From assembly GCA_045613765.1 (NCBI GenBank), contig JAZLBO010000021.1:1-64000 (forward strand): a stretch of DNA of 64,000 nt, read 5' to 3'. The notes below the pieces were generated by a model, which was given only the letters and a program-made list of their open reading frames with translations, was not told the origin of the DNA and did no database searches. Shown one piece after another: positions 50,631 to 58,950 of this stretch. The translations under genes were made by a program, and so were the position numbers. The stretch is from RGIG4097 sp045613765. GTDB lineage: Bacteria; Bacillota; Clostridia; Christensenellales; CAG-917. How positions within the stretch are numbered: position 1 is the first letter of the stretch; each line of letters begins with the position of its first letter.

Positions 50631-50713
50631 GTAAATACCTATTTTGATACAATTTGCGTACACCTTATCAAAAGTGCGTACAGTTAAATTGGTCGATAAA
50701 TTGGAATTTGTCG

Positions 50714-51226
50714 TTATAAATCGATATTGATTTCGTATTGATTATCAATGAGTATGTAATTCGCATTATGCTTCTGTGCAAGGGAAAGAACTTCAGCATT
50801 ATCTGCCAATATACTCTGCATTGTACACCACTCATCATCCTCACGATTTTCAATGGCATTTGCATAATTCTTTATGTCAGCAAAGTGGTTTTTGATATAT
50901 TTCTCACTCATTACCAGACAGTAATATTTGATGCTTTCAAGATAGTTGGCGTCAAAGTCTTTCTGCCAATCGAATGGAATATAGCAACCTTCGACAATTA
51001 AGTTTTGCTTGTTTTCGATAGCAGTTTTAACCATTTCACGAACAATCGGCCACAAGTATTCGGTTAATTCATTATCATCCATAGGGGTAAGTTCTGTGTT
51101 GCCGCTACGAATTAAACCCATTTTTAGATGGTCTATTGAAAGATAGGGGTATTTATATTTTTCAAGCAGTTTTTGAGCAAGTGCAGTTTTGCCCGTATGC
51201 GATGCTCCGGTAATTAAAACAATCAT
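50714..51226 (-). CDS. P-loop kinase-like protein
   Basis: The 170-residue protein begins with a Walker A loop in VLITGASHTGKTALAQKLLEKY. It has the small-kinase outline (YLSIDHLKMGLIRSG and IVEGCYIPFDW). It resembles adenylate-kinase/shikimate-kinase/zeta-like nucleotide-binding proteins, but the substrate is unknown. Codon use appears more AT-rich than its neighbours and it sits between a tRNA remnant and hairpin arrays, which suggests acquisition. AGGTGAG precedes the ATG. Confidence 0.82.
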   Translation of the reverse strand: MIVLITGASHTGKTALAQKLLEKYKYPYLSIDHLKMGLIRSGNTELTPMDDNELTEYLWPIVREMVKTAIENKQNLIVEGCYIPFDWQKDFDANYLESIKYYCLVMSEKYIKNHFADIKNYANAIENREDDEWCTMQSILADNAEVLSLAQKHNANYILIDNQYEINIDL

Positions 51227-51262
51227 TATCTCACCTACAAATTCTTATTTATCGGCGAGTTT

Positions 51263-51291
51263 ATTATAACACATTCTCATAAACAAATCAA
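51263..51291 (-). promoter_or_regulatory. Promoter of the P-loop gene
   Basis: Minus strand TTGATT (51291-51286), 17 bases, TATAAT (51268-51263). Confidence 0.7.
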
Positions 51292-51450
51292 GGCAGAGCC
51301 TTGTATATCATCAAAACGGAGTTTTGTATATCATCCACTCAAAGAGTGGCATATCACCATTGCGAAAGTAATACAGCCTACAGCTGATAATATGCACCTT
51401 CGGTGATGATATACGCCTAACGGCGATAATATGCCATTGCTTTCGCAACG
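51289..51450. repeat. Micro-hairpin array with TATATCAT/ATAATATGC spacers
   Basis: At least seven short hairpins follow each other: caaggcagagccttg, aaaacggagtttt, ccactcaaagagtgg, cattgcgaaagtaatg, cagcctacagctg, caccttcggtg and cgcctaacggcg. The words between them (tatatcatc, ggcatatcac, gataatatgc) are related. The arms differ and the spacer is constant, as in the ATGAATT arrays, but the spacer word is different. Confidence 0.7.
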
Positions 51451-51459
51451 GATAAAAAA

Positions 51460-51495
51460 GACGATGGATAACGTGTCATTTTCCATCGTCTTTTT
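51460..51495. terminator. Terminator-like hairpin before repeat unit 1
   Basis: Stem gacgatgg/ccatcgtc with A and T runs; first of three [hairpin + tRNA-3'-end-like] blocks in a row. Confidence 0.7.
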
Positions 51496-51640
51496 GTTGG
51501 AGATGAGGAGGGGCGTAGGCACTCAAGTGCCGTAATAGTGAGTGAGCGTGCTTGCACAGGCGAATGAACGCCAGCCCATAGGGGTTTGACTGAAACTCTG
51601 TTGCTCACGGCTATGCCGTGATCCCCTCATCACAACATAA
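51496..51640 (-). repeat. tRNA-3'-end-tailed repeat, unit 1
   Basis: Read on the minus strand, the unit has a core containing ggctggcgttcattcgcctg and agcacgctcactc. It ends in cctcctcatctccaac, which resembles the T-loop-to-acceptor part of tRNA-Ala (cccctcatctccacc). A terminator hairpin follows. Unit 2 at 51676-51810 has the same organisation. Confidence 0.65.
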
Positions 51641-51650
51641 AATAAAAAAC

Positions 51651-51675
51651 GGACATGAAGTCCGTTTATTTTTTT
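51651..51675. terminator. Terminator-like hairpin between units 1 and 2
   Basis: Stem acggac/gtccgt with loop atgaa, A-run left and T-rich tail right. Confidence 0.75.
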
Positions 51676-51810
51676 GGTGGAGATAAGGGTGGGTCGTAGG
51701 CATGAATATGCCGTAATAGTGAATGAGCGTGCTTGCACGGGCGAATGAGCGCCAGCCCGTAGGGGTTTGACTGCAACAGAGTTGCACACAACAGAGTTGT
51801 GTTTCCACTC
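51676..51810 (-). repeat. tRNA-3'-end-tailed repeat, unit 2
   Basis: The core is closely similar to unit 1 (for example gagcgtgcttgcac, gcgccagcccgtagggg on the plus strand). On the minus strand it ends in cgacccacccttatctccacca, nearly the 3' part of tRNA-Ala including CCA. It lies directly downstream of the terminator of tRNA-Ala. Confidence 0.7.
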
Positions 51811-51823
51811 ATCATAAATAAAA

Positions 51824-51847
51824 ACGGACACATGCGTGTCCGTCTTT
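51824..51847 (-). terminator. Terminator of tRNA-Ala
   Basis: Perfect stem acggacac/gtgtccgt, loop atgc, flanked by A and T runs, one base after the encoded CCA. Confidence 0.8.
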
Positions 51848-51923
51848 TGGTGGAGATGAGGGGGGTCGAACCCCTTACCTCTTGAATGCCATTCAAGCGC
51901 TCTACCAGGTGAGCTACACCCCC
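51848..51923 (-). tRNA. tRNA-Ala (anticodon GGC)
   Basis: Acceptor GGGGGTG/CATCTCC (two G-U), D-arm GCTC/GAGC, anticodon stem CTTGA/TCAAG with loop ATGGCAT (anticodon GGC), T-arm AGGGG/CCCCT with TTCGACC, discriminator A and encoded CCA. Confidence 0.93.
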
Positions 51924-52062
51924 AAGAGTTAAGTTTGTTCATTGGCTTTGGTCTGCCAATAGTTGTATAGTTTCGCGCTTTTACGCGCTCTCCCGGTCGT
52001 GGGCAAGCACTCCCCGCTTTGGCTACAAACAGTTCGCTGGACTGTTTGTCATACGCGTCGCG

Positions 52063-52095
52063 CCAGGTGAGCTACACCCCCAAGAGTTAAGTTGA
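52063..52095 (-). repeat. Copy of the 5' end and leader of tRNA-Ala
   Basis: The 32-base plus-strand block ccaggtgagctacaccccc followed by aagagttaagtt is the same as at 51905-51936. It contains the acceptor 5' strand and D-arm of tRNA-Ala with its upstream flank. The rest of the tRNA is absent; unrelated palindromic sequence replaces it. Confidence 0.75.
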
Positions 52096-52119
52096 TTATT
52101 GGTTTAGATATGCAAAGGG

Positions 52120-52138
52120 TTGTGAGCTACACCCCCAA
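52120..52138 (-). repeat. Second, shorter copy of the tRNA-Ala 5' end
   Basis: gtgagctacacccccaaa repeats the first 17 bases of tRNA-Ala once more. The spacer from here to 52356 has no other supported feature. Confidence 0.65.
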
Positions 52139-52356
52139 ATGCAAGTGGTATTTTAACCTATTTCACGAGCGTTGTCAATCAAATCTGCAATACAGTTGCA
52201 CGACAGCTTATTCTTTTGTTTCAAACATTGGTTTAAGACTTGTTTTGATACCATAATTCAACATCTTTTTTCTTGTGAATTTTACAATTCTAATGTTGAT
52301 TTTTTGTGTTTCCATCACTTGTGACTGAATATAATATGCATAATATATATTCCATA

Positions 52357-52385
52357 TTGACAGATGGAGGTTGAGTGTGTAAAAT
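52357..52385 (+). promoter_or_regulatory. Promoter of the first secreted endonuclease/phosphatase-fold gene
   Basis: TTGACA (52357-52362), 17 bases, TAAAAT (52380-52385), 58 bases before the start codon. Confidence 0.75.
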
Positions 52386-52443
52386 GTATAATATGGAAGT
52401 GTTGCGATTTGGCGATAAATTGGCCTAACACAAGGGACAAAGT

Positions 52444-53403
52444 ATGAAAAAATTTTCAGTCATTTTAGTTTTGATGATATTTGTGGCCGTCATGGTGATG
52501 ATGGTGGGTTGTCACATTGACCCTCCTGCCCCCGTTGACGAGAGTATCACAGTCATGACCTACAATGTTCGCGTTGATGCAATTGGCAATAGCAAAAAAA
52601 CAGATTACGACACCGTTTCTGAACGTCAAGACCTTTTGCTCAAGCACATTGCAGATGCAGACCCTGACGTCCTTTGCGTACAAGAGTGGGTAATCACACA
52701 CGAAGGCACAATTTGGAAAACTTTGAAAAATACTTACGGCAAAGTTGGCGAAAAACGTGAACTCGCCATCAATGCCGAAATGAACGCAATCCTTTACAAA
52801 ACTGAAAGATTTGAACTTGTGGAAACAGAAACTTTCTGGCTCTCTGACACACCAGGTCTTATGGCAGAAAGAGACGCCACAACTGGCTTGTATCCTTGGG
52901 GTTCTGGCTACCCTCGAATTTGCACAACTGCAGTTTTACTTGACAAAATAAGTGGAAAAACTATCCGTGTGTCAAATACACACCTTGATCTCAACGAATC
53001 AGCAACAGGCAAACAACGTAAGTTGGTGGTTGATTATACTGCAAATAGTGAAGAACCTGCAATCCTTTGTGGCGACTTCAATTTTACCGCACTAAGTCCC
53101 TTATATCTCTACTGCATCAACACACTCAATGACTGCCGTACTGCCGACCTCAATGCAACAACAACGGCATCATACAACGGATACAACCTCCAAGAATTGC
53201 CCCAAGAGCAAGTGCTTGACAAAGACGGAAACGTAAGAGATGGCTACGGCTATCCTATTGACCAAATATTTGTCAAACGCAACTCATTTACCGTCCACAG
53301 TTATGACGTGCTCAACTATCTCATTGACGGCAAATTCTCATCAGACCACTTCCCCGTTGTCGTCCGTTTGTCAGTCAATGACAAGACAACTGACGTGGAA
53401 TAA
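52444..53403 (+). CDS. Endonuclease/exonuclease/phosphatase-family lipoprotein
   Basis: The 319-residue protein has a lipoprotein signal (KKFSVILVLMIFVAVMVMMVGC, lipobox cysteine at about residue 24, here split as MVMMVGC). The EEP fold follows: MTYNVRVDA, VQEWV, CGDFNF and the catalytic pair SSDHFP near the end. It probably cleaves phosphodiester or phosphomonoester bonds outside the cell, on nucleic acids, sphingomyelin or inositol phosphates. It is about 50% like the next gene, so the two are duplicates. AAGGGA precedes the ATG. Confidence 0.9.
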   Translation: MKKFSVILVLMIFVAVMVMMVGCHIDPPAPVDESITVMTYNVRVDAIGNSKKTDYDTVSERQDLLLKHIADADPDVLCVQEWVITHEGTIWKTLKNTYGKVGEKRELAINAEMNAILYKTERFELVETETFWLSDTPGLMAERDATTGLYPWGSGYPRICTTAVLLDKISGKTIRVSNTHLDLNESATGKQRKLVVDYTANSEEPAILCGDFNFTALSPLYLYCINTLNDCRTADLNATTTASYNGYNLQELPQEQVLDKDGNVRDGYGYPIDQIFVKRNSFTVHSYDVLNYLIDGKFSSDHFPVVVRLSVNDKTTDVE

Positions 53404-53428
53404 TCTTCAATAAAACAAACCAATTTCG

Positions 53429-53464
53429 GAGCAGTATGGCAATCGTCAAACTGCTCTTTTTTTA
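53429..53464 (+). terminator. Terminator of the first EEP gene
   Basis: Stem gagcagt/actgctc with a 14-base loop, then TTTTTTT. Confidence 0.75.
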
Positions 53465-53597
53465 TATATTTTTCGTTTGAATAATGAAAAGCATAAAAAA
53501 ACCACATCTACACCCTACTATTGTTGACTATGCCCCCATTTTTAATGTAAAATAAGACAACTAATTTTTTTCAAATTCGGGGCGCAAAAAAGAAAGC

Positions 53598-54506
53598 ATG
53601 AAGATAAGAATAATTGTCATATCCTCAATATTGGCTGTTGCAGTCATCTTTTGCAGTGTGGTTTGTGGCGTGTGTGTTGAATCGCCATCAGCCATTTCTG
53701 CTGATGAAATTATCACAGTCATGACTTTCAACGTACGAGTGGACACCAATCCACTTGACCCCAACGGAAAGAAGGTGCCTTACGACACAGTTGCCCAACG
53801 AAGTGAACTTATTGTCAAACATATAGGAGATGCCAATCCAGACATCATTTGCGTGCAAGAGTGGATGGCATCCCATAGTACAACCGTTTTGCACCAACTG
53901 AACAAGAAATACAATATGATTTCCGTGTCAAGACACCCCACAAACGAACTTGATGAAAGATGTGGAATATTGTACGACAAAAACAGATTTTCACTTGTGA
54001 AGACCGACACTTTTTGGCTTTCGGAAACACCGGAAACACCATCAATAGGTTGGGATGCCAAATACTATCGTGTTTGCACAACGGCAGTTTTCTATGACAA
54101 ACTTACAGAAAAGACTTTCCGTGTGTCCAACACCCACCTTGAAACAACAGGCGTCGCTCAGGAGAAAGGAAGACGCCTTGTGGTAGATTACACCGTCAAC
54201 AGTGAGGAGCCTGCAATCCTTTGTGGCGACTTCAACTTTGACAACAGATATTCATCATATCGCTTGACGGCATACAAACTTGACGACAGTCGCACCCTTG
54301 CACCCGAAGCGACTACCACAGCATCATACAACGCATATCACAAAATTTTCTTGAAGACGGGTGGACACGGCTATCCCCTTGACCATATTTTCTTGCAAAA
54401 GGACAAATTCACCGTACATAGTTACGAAGTGCTCAACTTTCTTATCGACGGCAAGTTTTCATCAGACCACTTCCCCGTTGTTGCAAGGATTTCCATCAAC
54501 GATTGA
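53598..54506 (+). CDS. Secreted endonuclease/exonuclease/phosphatase-family protein (paralogue)
   Basis: The 302-residue protein has a signal sequence (KIRIIVISSILAVAVIFCSV) with a possible lipobox (VVCGVC). The EEP blocks are MTFNVRVDTN, VQEWMASHS, THLETTG, CGDFNFDN and SSDHFPVVAR. It is a tandem duplicate of the previous gene with a separate terminator on each side, so the copies can be expressed independently. The substrate is unknown. Confidence 0.9.
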   Translation: MKIRIIVISSILAVAVIFCSVVCGVCVESPSAISADEIITVMTFNVRVDTNPLDPNGKKVPYDTVAQRSELIVKHIGDANPDIICVQEWMASHSTTVLHQLNKKYNMISVSRHPTNELDERCGILYDKNRFSLVKTDTFWLSETPETPSIGWDAKYYRVCTTAVFYDKLTEKTFRVSNTHLETTGVAQEKGRRLVVDYTVNSEEPAILCGDFNFDNRYSSYRLTAYKLDDSRTLAPEATTTASYNAYHKIFLKTGGHGYPLDHIFLQKDKFTVHSYEVLNFLIDGKFSSDHFPVVARISIND

Positions 54507-54518
54507 CACACAATCAAA

Positions 54519-54543
54519 ACTCGGCAGATTTGCCGAGTTTTTT
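54519..54543 (+). terminator. Terminator of the second EEP gene
   Basis: Stem actcggca/tgccgagt with a short loop and T7. Confidence 0.85.
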
Positions 54544-54634
54544 CGTTTGTGGCGTTCTATCCGTGTTGTTTTCAGTTTATACCACAGTTTTTCATATTCT
54601 TTTGCTCTCGAAAAAGCGGTTTTAATATTGGGTA

Positions 54635-54663
54635 TTGTATTTTTGTTGAATTTAGGGTATAAT
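54635..54663 (+). promoter_or_regulatory. Promoter of the HU gene
   Basis: TTGTAT (54635-54640), 17 bases, TATAAT (54658-54663). Confidence 0.7.
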
Positions 54664-54708
54664 TAAATTATCAAACAAAACACTGACATTGTCAGTATAG
54701 GAGAAAAA

Positions 54709-54981
54709 ATGAACAAAACTGAATTTATCAAAGCACTTGCAAGCAAAGCAAATCTTTCTCTCAAAGACGCTCAAGCATCAGTTGATGGCTTTATCGAAGT
54801 CATTGCAGATGCACTCAAAGAAGGCGACAAAGTTGCAATCGCAGGCCTCGGTACATTTGAACTTAAAGAAAAGGCAGAACGCAAAGGCATCAATCCTTTG
54901 ACAAAGGAAGAAATCACAATCCCTGCAAGCAAATCACCCAGTTTGAAAGTCGGCAGACTTTTCAAAGACAGATTCAACTAA
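54709..54981 (+). CDS. hup: HU-type nucleoid DNA-binding protein
   Basis: The 90-residue protein is a full-length HU: MNKTEFIKALASKANLS at the N-terminus, VAIAGLGTFELKEKAERKG leading to the beta-arm, and the C-terminal SPSLKVGRLFKDRFN. It bends and packages DNA. ATAGGAG precedes the ATG; single-gene unit. Confidence 0.96.
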   Translation: MNKTEFIKALASKANLSLKDAQASVDGFIEVIADALKEGDKVAIAGLGTFELKEKAERKGINPLTKEEITIPASKSPSLKVGRLFKDRFN

Positions 54982-54995
54982 GCATAACAAAAAAA

Positions 54996-55021
54996 ACGCC
55001 ACTCCACCGAGTGGCTTTTTT
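54996..55021. terminator. Terminator of the HU gene
   Basis: Stem gccactc/gagtggc with loop cacc and A8/T7 flanks. It also suits the convergent lipoprotein gene. Confidence 0.85.
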
Positions 55022-55066
55022 CTTGTCTTTTTTCATTTTGTATTGGGTTTAAGGCAGTATCACAAA

Positions 55067-55729
55067 TCACTTTTTTGACACCACTGCCCCCGTTTCGGGA
55101 TTGATGAGCAGTGCCCAGTAGTCCACGCCTTCCCCAATGTATGACACGTAGTAGTAATAGTGTTCTCTGTCCCCCGTGATGAGTTTGACGTAGATTTCTC
55201 TATGATACTCTCCACTTTCCTTGCACTGTGCAATGCGCTCTGCAAACTCGCTTTCTGCGATATTTATGACGTCTTTAGAAGTAAGTTTTCCATCAAGAAC
55301 ATTGACAAAGTCAATGTTGCAAGCACTTTCCCCTTCCCCGATAGTGATTGATGCAGGCACAAAGTCTATTGTCAAATCTATGGTATACTCTCCAAACTGA
55401 TTGCCTTTCACCGTGCCCGAATAGGTTGACTCTTGATTTTTGAGAGCAAAGTTATATTGATCTGTGTTGTGGACTTTCAAAGGCAAAATGACAAGTTGCA
55501 CCGTTGACACCACTTCCTTTGTGACACCATCTGCCATAAAGGGCTTTTCCTTTTCCAAAAACTCAAGAGTGACTGCAAAGTCATCATTTTCCCCTGCATA
55601 GAAAGACAAAACTTGCCTTGAAATGTTGCTTTCCTTCTTGGGTTCTTCCACCTTGTTGCAAGCGTAGAAAATTGCAAGGGCAGACAAAATCAAAATTATC
55701 ATCAAAATCGCAATATTTTTCTTTTTCAT
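55067..55729 (-). CDS. Putative lipoprotein
   Basis: The 220-residue product starts with KKKNIAILMIILILSALAIF followed by the lipobox end YAC (cysteine around residue 23). Two domains follow; the C-terminal half (VNVLDGKLTSKDVINIAES, later YYYYVSYIGEGVDYWALLIN and PETGAVVSKK) looks like a PepSY-type module, found in many secreted proteins and inhibitors. The function is unknown. No ribosome site lies before the ATG at 55729, but CATAAT is seven bases upstream, so translation may be leaderless. Confidence 0.78.
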   Translation of the reverse strand: MKKKNIAILMIILILSALAIFYACNKVEEPKKESNISRQVLSFYAGENDDFAVTLEFLEKEKPFMADGVTKEVVSTVQLVILPLKVHNTDQYNFALKNQESTYSGTVKGNQFGEYTIDLTIDFVPASITIGEGESACNIDFVNVLDGKLTSKDVINIAESEFAERIAQCKESGEYHREIYVKLITGDREHYYYYVSYIGEGVDYWALLINPETGAVVSKK

Positions 55730-55810
55730 GGTAAAAATTATGTTTACGAGGCACAACTTATGCCAAAATACAAAAAAATAGTTGGCGAAACAAATTTTCA
55801 ATGGCAAAAT

Positions 55811-55840
55811 TAAAATAAAGGCATTTTTGCCTTTATTTTA
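55811..55840. other. Isolated palindromic hairpin between divergent genes
   Basis: aaaataaaggc/gcctttatttt is a long perfect stem with a small loop. It lies in the shared upstream region of two divergent genes, where a terminator is not expected, and may insulate the two promoters or bind a regulator. Confidence 0.5.
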
Positions 55841-55859
55841 TGCAAAGTATTGAAATATA

Positions 55860-55888
55860 TTGAAATATTTTAACACTTGTAGTATAAT
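55860..55888 (+). promoter_or_regulatory. Promoter of the P-type ATPase gene
   Basis: TTGAAA (55860-55865), 17 bases, TATAAT (55883-55888). Confidence 0.75.
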
Positions 55889-55944
55889 CACGCTTATATT
55901 ATACAAAAGTTTCACAGGTTTGTGAAAGCTTATTTTGGTGGAAT

Positions 55945-58512
55945 ATGGCAGACAATACAACCGAAAAAAATCTTGAAGAATTGGTTGAAGACAGCAACCC
56001 TACTCCCACAGAAACTCCCGTGGAGCAAGTGGAAGAAGTGATTGAAGTCTTCACAGACACGGAAACAGGGCTTACTGCAGACCAAGTGGCAAGCCGTGTT
56101 GCCGATGGCAAAATCAATGGCGAGCAGACAATCAAAACAAAGTCCATCCCACAAATCTTGCGTGAAAATATACTCACGTTTTTCAACTTTGTGTTTGTGG
56201 CTTTTGCAGTGATACTGCTCTTTTTCACTTTCATTGAATTCAACCAAGTTGACGGCAAAATGACAGTGGAAACCCACTTTGACATTGCAGGCTTTGGCAA
56301 CTTTGGATTTATGATCCTCATCATAGGCAACTGTGTTGTGGGTGTCGTGCAAGGAATACGCTCAAAGCGTACTATGGACAAGTTATCCCTGCTCTCTGCC
56401 CCTAAGGCAATCGTTGTCCGTGACGGAGAAGAAAAGGAAATCGCCATTGAAGAAATTGTCCTTGATGACGTCACAATCCTTTCATCAGGCAAGCAAATTT
56501 GCGCAGACGGAATTATCGTTGACGGCACAATCGAAGTCAATGAAAGCCTTATAACAGGCGAGCCTGATGCCATTGTCAAAAACCCCGGCGACAAAGTTAT
56601 GTCGGGCAGTTTTGTGGTGTCCGGCAAAGCAAAGTGCCAAGTTATACACGTAGGTCAAGACAACTTTGCAATGAAAATTATGTCAGGGGCAAAATATACA
56701 AAGCGTCCTTCAAGCGAGATTTGGCGCTCACTTATGTTTGTAACAAAGTTTATGTCCATTGCAATCATACCTGTCGGCATTGCCCTTTTCCTTATCAAAT
56801 ACCTTGCCCAAGGTGGCAATCTCAGTGATACTGCAGTCAAAACCATTGGCACACTCATTGGTATGATGCCCAGTGGCCTTGTTGCCCTTGCATCAACAGT
56901 GTTCTGCGTCAGTGTCATACGCCTTTCAAAATACAACACCAACGCCCAAGATTTGTATTGTATTGAAACCCTTGCCCGTGTTGACGTACTCTGCCTTGAC
57001 AAAACAGGCACAATCACAGAAGGCACAATGGAAGTCAACGATATTGAGTGCGTATCCGGTGACGTTGAAGACACAAAACAACTGCTCAAGGACTTTACCT
57101 CTGCCCTTGACAGTGATGATGCAACATCAAATGCAATCAAAGATTACGTCAAGGACTTGACAAACTCAAGAGAACAAAGTGGCACAGTGCCCTTCTCATC
57201 ACAAAGAAAGTGGAGTGGCGCAACCTTTGACGGTGTTTCATACGTCCTTGGCGCACCCGAATTTGTGCTTAAAGACATTGACGAAGACGTCAAGTCCAAG
57301 ATCTCATCAATGGCAGAGCAAGGCTATCGTGTCCTTGTATTCGCCAAGGCAAACGGCACTTTTGACGGCAACAATCTCCCCAATGGACTTGAACTTGTTG
57401 CATACATCTACATCACAGACAAAATTAGAGAAGAAGCCCCCGACACCCTCAAATATTTCAAGGATCAAGGTGTCACAGTCAAGATTATATCGGGGGACAA
57501 CCCTGCAACAGTCCGTACGGTTGCAATGCGCGCAGGCCTTGAAGATTGCGACAATATCATTGATATGTCAACGGTCAGTGATGATGAAATCTTTGATATT
57601 GCAGACAAATACACCATATTCGGCAGAGTGTTGCCCCACCAAAAACTTGAACTTGTCAAGGCTTTGAAGGCAAAGGGACACACCGTTGCGATGACAGGCG
57701 ACGGCGTCAATGACGTCCTTGCTTTGAAGGAAGCAGATTGCTCCGTTGCAATGGCATCAGGCTCAGACGCTGCCAAAAACGTCAGTTCCTTGGTGCTCCT
57801 TGACTCCAACTTTGCATCAATGCCCAAAGTGGTTGAAGAAGGCAGACGTAGCATCAACAACCTTGAACGTACTGCATCTTTGTACCTTATGAAAACACTC
57901 TACAACACAATGCTTGCAGTGTTGTTTATGATCATACCCATGGGGCTCCCCTTCGAGCCAAGAAACCTTACCGTCATCAGTTCCGTGACAATCGGTATGC
58001 CCTCAATCGCCCTTGCCCTTGAGCCCAACAAGGAAAGAGTGTCCGGCCACTTCTTGCCCAAAGTCCTATCCCACGCACTGCCCGGCAGTTTGACCGTTGT
58101 CATAGGCGCAATCGCAGTTATGATCACAAGCAACTTCATCTTGACGGATATGACCACCGAGCAAGTGCAAGGCATGTATATCGTGCTCACAACATTTGTT
58201 GGACTTATGTACCTTTTCAAAGTGTCACTGCCTTTCAGTTGGATACACGCAGTCAACTTCTTTGCAATGATCGCCATCTTTGTGGCGTTCCACTTCATCA
58301 AGGTGGGCAACCCCGATGGTGGCTTCTATTTCAGCACAATAGAGTTCTACGGACTCAACACCAACTATACTCCCGAAATGGCATACGCCCTTCTCATAAT
58401 CGGCGCACTCCTTGCAGGTATCTTTGTGGGACTGCTCTTTGCACTCAAAGGACTCACCAAACAACAAGACGGCAAATTTGTGCATTTCCTCAAAAAAGTA
58501 AAAGTGGTGTAA
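55945..58512 (+). CDS. CtpE-like P-type cation ATPase
   Basis: The 855-residue pump has an acidic N-terminal tail, then transmembrane pairs around residues 75-125 and 260-310. It carries the TGE actuator motif (ITGEPD), phosphorylation site CLDKTGTITEG, GDGVNDVLALKEADC hinge and six C-terminal helices. The overall pattern, with ASGSDAAKNVSS after the hinge, matches the CtpE subfamily, linked to calcium transport in mycobacteria. Cation identity here is not proved. GGTGG precedes the ATG; a terminator follows the gene. Confidence 0.93.
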   Translation: MADNTTEKNLEELVEDSNPTPTETPVEQVEEVIEVFTDTETGLTADQVASRVADGKINGEQTIKTKSIPQILRENILTFFNFVFVAFAVILLFFTFIEFNQVDGKMTVETHFDIAGFGNFGFMILIIGNCVVGVVQGIRSKRTMDKLSLLSAPKAIVVRDGEEKEIAIEEIVLDDVTILSSGKQICADGIIVDGTIEVNESLITGEPDAIVKNPGDKVMSGSFVVSGKAKCQVIHVGQDNFAMKIMSGAKYTKRPSSEIWRSLMFVTKFMSIAIIPVGIALFLIKYLAQGGNLSDTAVKTIGTLIGMMPSGLVALASTVFCVSVIRLSKYNTNAQDLYCIETLARVDVLCLDKTGTITEGTMEVNDIECVSGDVEDTKQLLKDFTSALDSDDATSNAIKDYVKDLTNSREQSGTVPFSSQRKWSGATFDGVSYVLGAPEFVLKDIDEDVKSKISSMAEQGYRVLVFAKANGTFDGNNLPNGLELVAYIYITDKIREEAPDTLKYFKDQGVTVKIISGDNPATVRTVAMRAGLEDCDNIIDMSTVSDDEIFDIADKYTIFGRVLPHQKLELVKALKAKGHTVAMTGDGVNDVLALKEADCSVAMASGSDAAKNVSSLVLLDSNFASMPKVVEEGRRSINNLERTASLYLMKTLYNTMLAVLFMIIPMGLPFEPRNLTVISSVTIGMPSIALALEPNKERVSGHFLPKVLSHALPGSLTVVIGAIAVMITSNFILTDMTTEQVQGMYIVLTTFVGLMYLFKVSLPFSWIHAVNFFAMIAIFVAFHFIKVGNPDGGFYFSTIEFYGLNTNYTPEMAYALLIIGALLAGIFVGLLFALKGLTKQQDGKFVHFLKKVKVV

Positions 58513-58548
58513 TCCAACTGCTTTTCAACCAAATCCACACTTTATCCA

Positions 58549-58580
58549 ACAAAAAAGAGCAACTCACGTTGCTCTTTTTA
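58549..58580. terminator. Bidirectional terminator
   Basis: Stem agagcaac/gttgctct with loop tcac, A6 left and T5 right, between the P-type ATPase and the convergent regulator pair. Confidence 0.85.
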
Positions 58581-58605
58581 TCTTTTACGTCTATTTTCGT
58601 ATGCT

Positions 58606-58950
58606 TTACAAAGTGATTTTGATGTGGTCGCCTTCGTGATCTGCCACTTCAACAAGCACCAGTCCTTTGTGTTCTTTTAATATCTCGATTGACTTTGAGA
58701 AGAACTCCTTTAATTCCTTCTTTGACGGCAAGTTGTCAATATGCTCTTGCATTGTATTTATGCCTTCTTCCACCATATCCTCAACCTCGTCTTCAGTGAG
58801 GTGTTCTTTGAGGTCATTGCTATTTATGTGGTCAAGGAAATTTTGTCTATTCTTGTTCATTGCCCAAGCCACTATCCCTGCCATCGACTTGAAAAGTGGA
58901 ATATACAAGGTTTTTTTCTTGCCACCTTCTCCTGCAATTTCTATTTTCAT
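58606..58950 (-). CDS. Small protein related to the C-terminal domain of the adjacent regulator
   Basis: The 114-residue protein opens with a beta segment (MKIEIAGEGGKKKTLYIPL), has a helical middle (LTEDEVEDMVEEGINTMQEH) and closes with LVLVEVADHEGDHIKITL. The opening and closing segments match the C-terminal domain of the XRE protein encoded just upstream (LRIKVLSADGDKINVNLPL; LVEVNSADGDIIEVWVE). It may be a partner or antagonist of that regulator. The start overlaps the regulator stop (TAATG). Confidence 0.78.
   Translation of the reverse strand: MKIEIAGEGGKKKTLYIPLFKSMAGIVAWAMNKNRQNFLDHINSNDLKEHLTEDEVEDMVEEGINTMQEHIDNLPSKKELKEFFSKSIEILKEHKGLVLVEVADHEGDHIKITL

Noticed and set aside
51523..51942. 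139-codon open frame over tRNA-Ala and the downstream repeats
   Set aside because: It reads through the tRNA gene, terminators and repeats. I recognise similar translations as common spurious annotations over this repeat type.
52063..52138. Additional tRNA genes upstream of tRNA-Ala
   Set aside because: Only the 5' acceptor strand and D-arm are present; no anticodon arm or T-arm follows.
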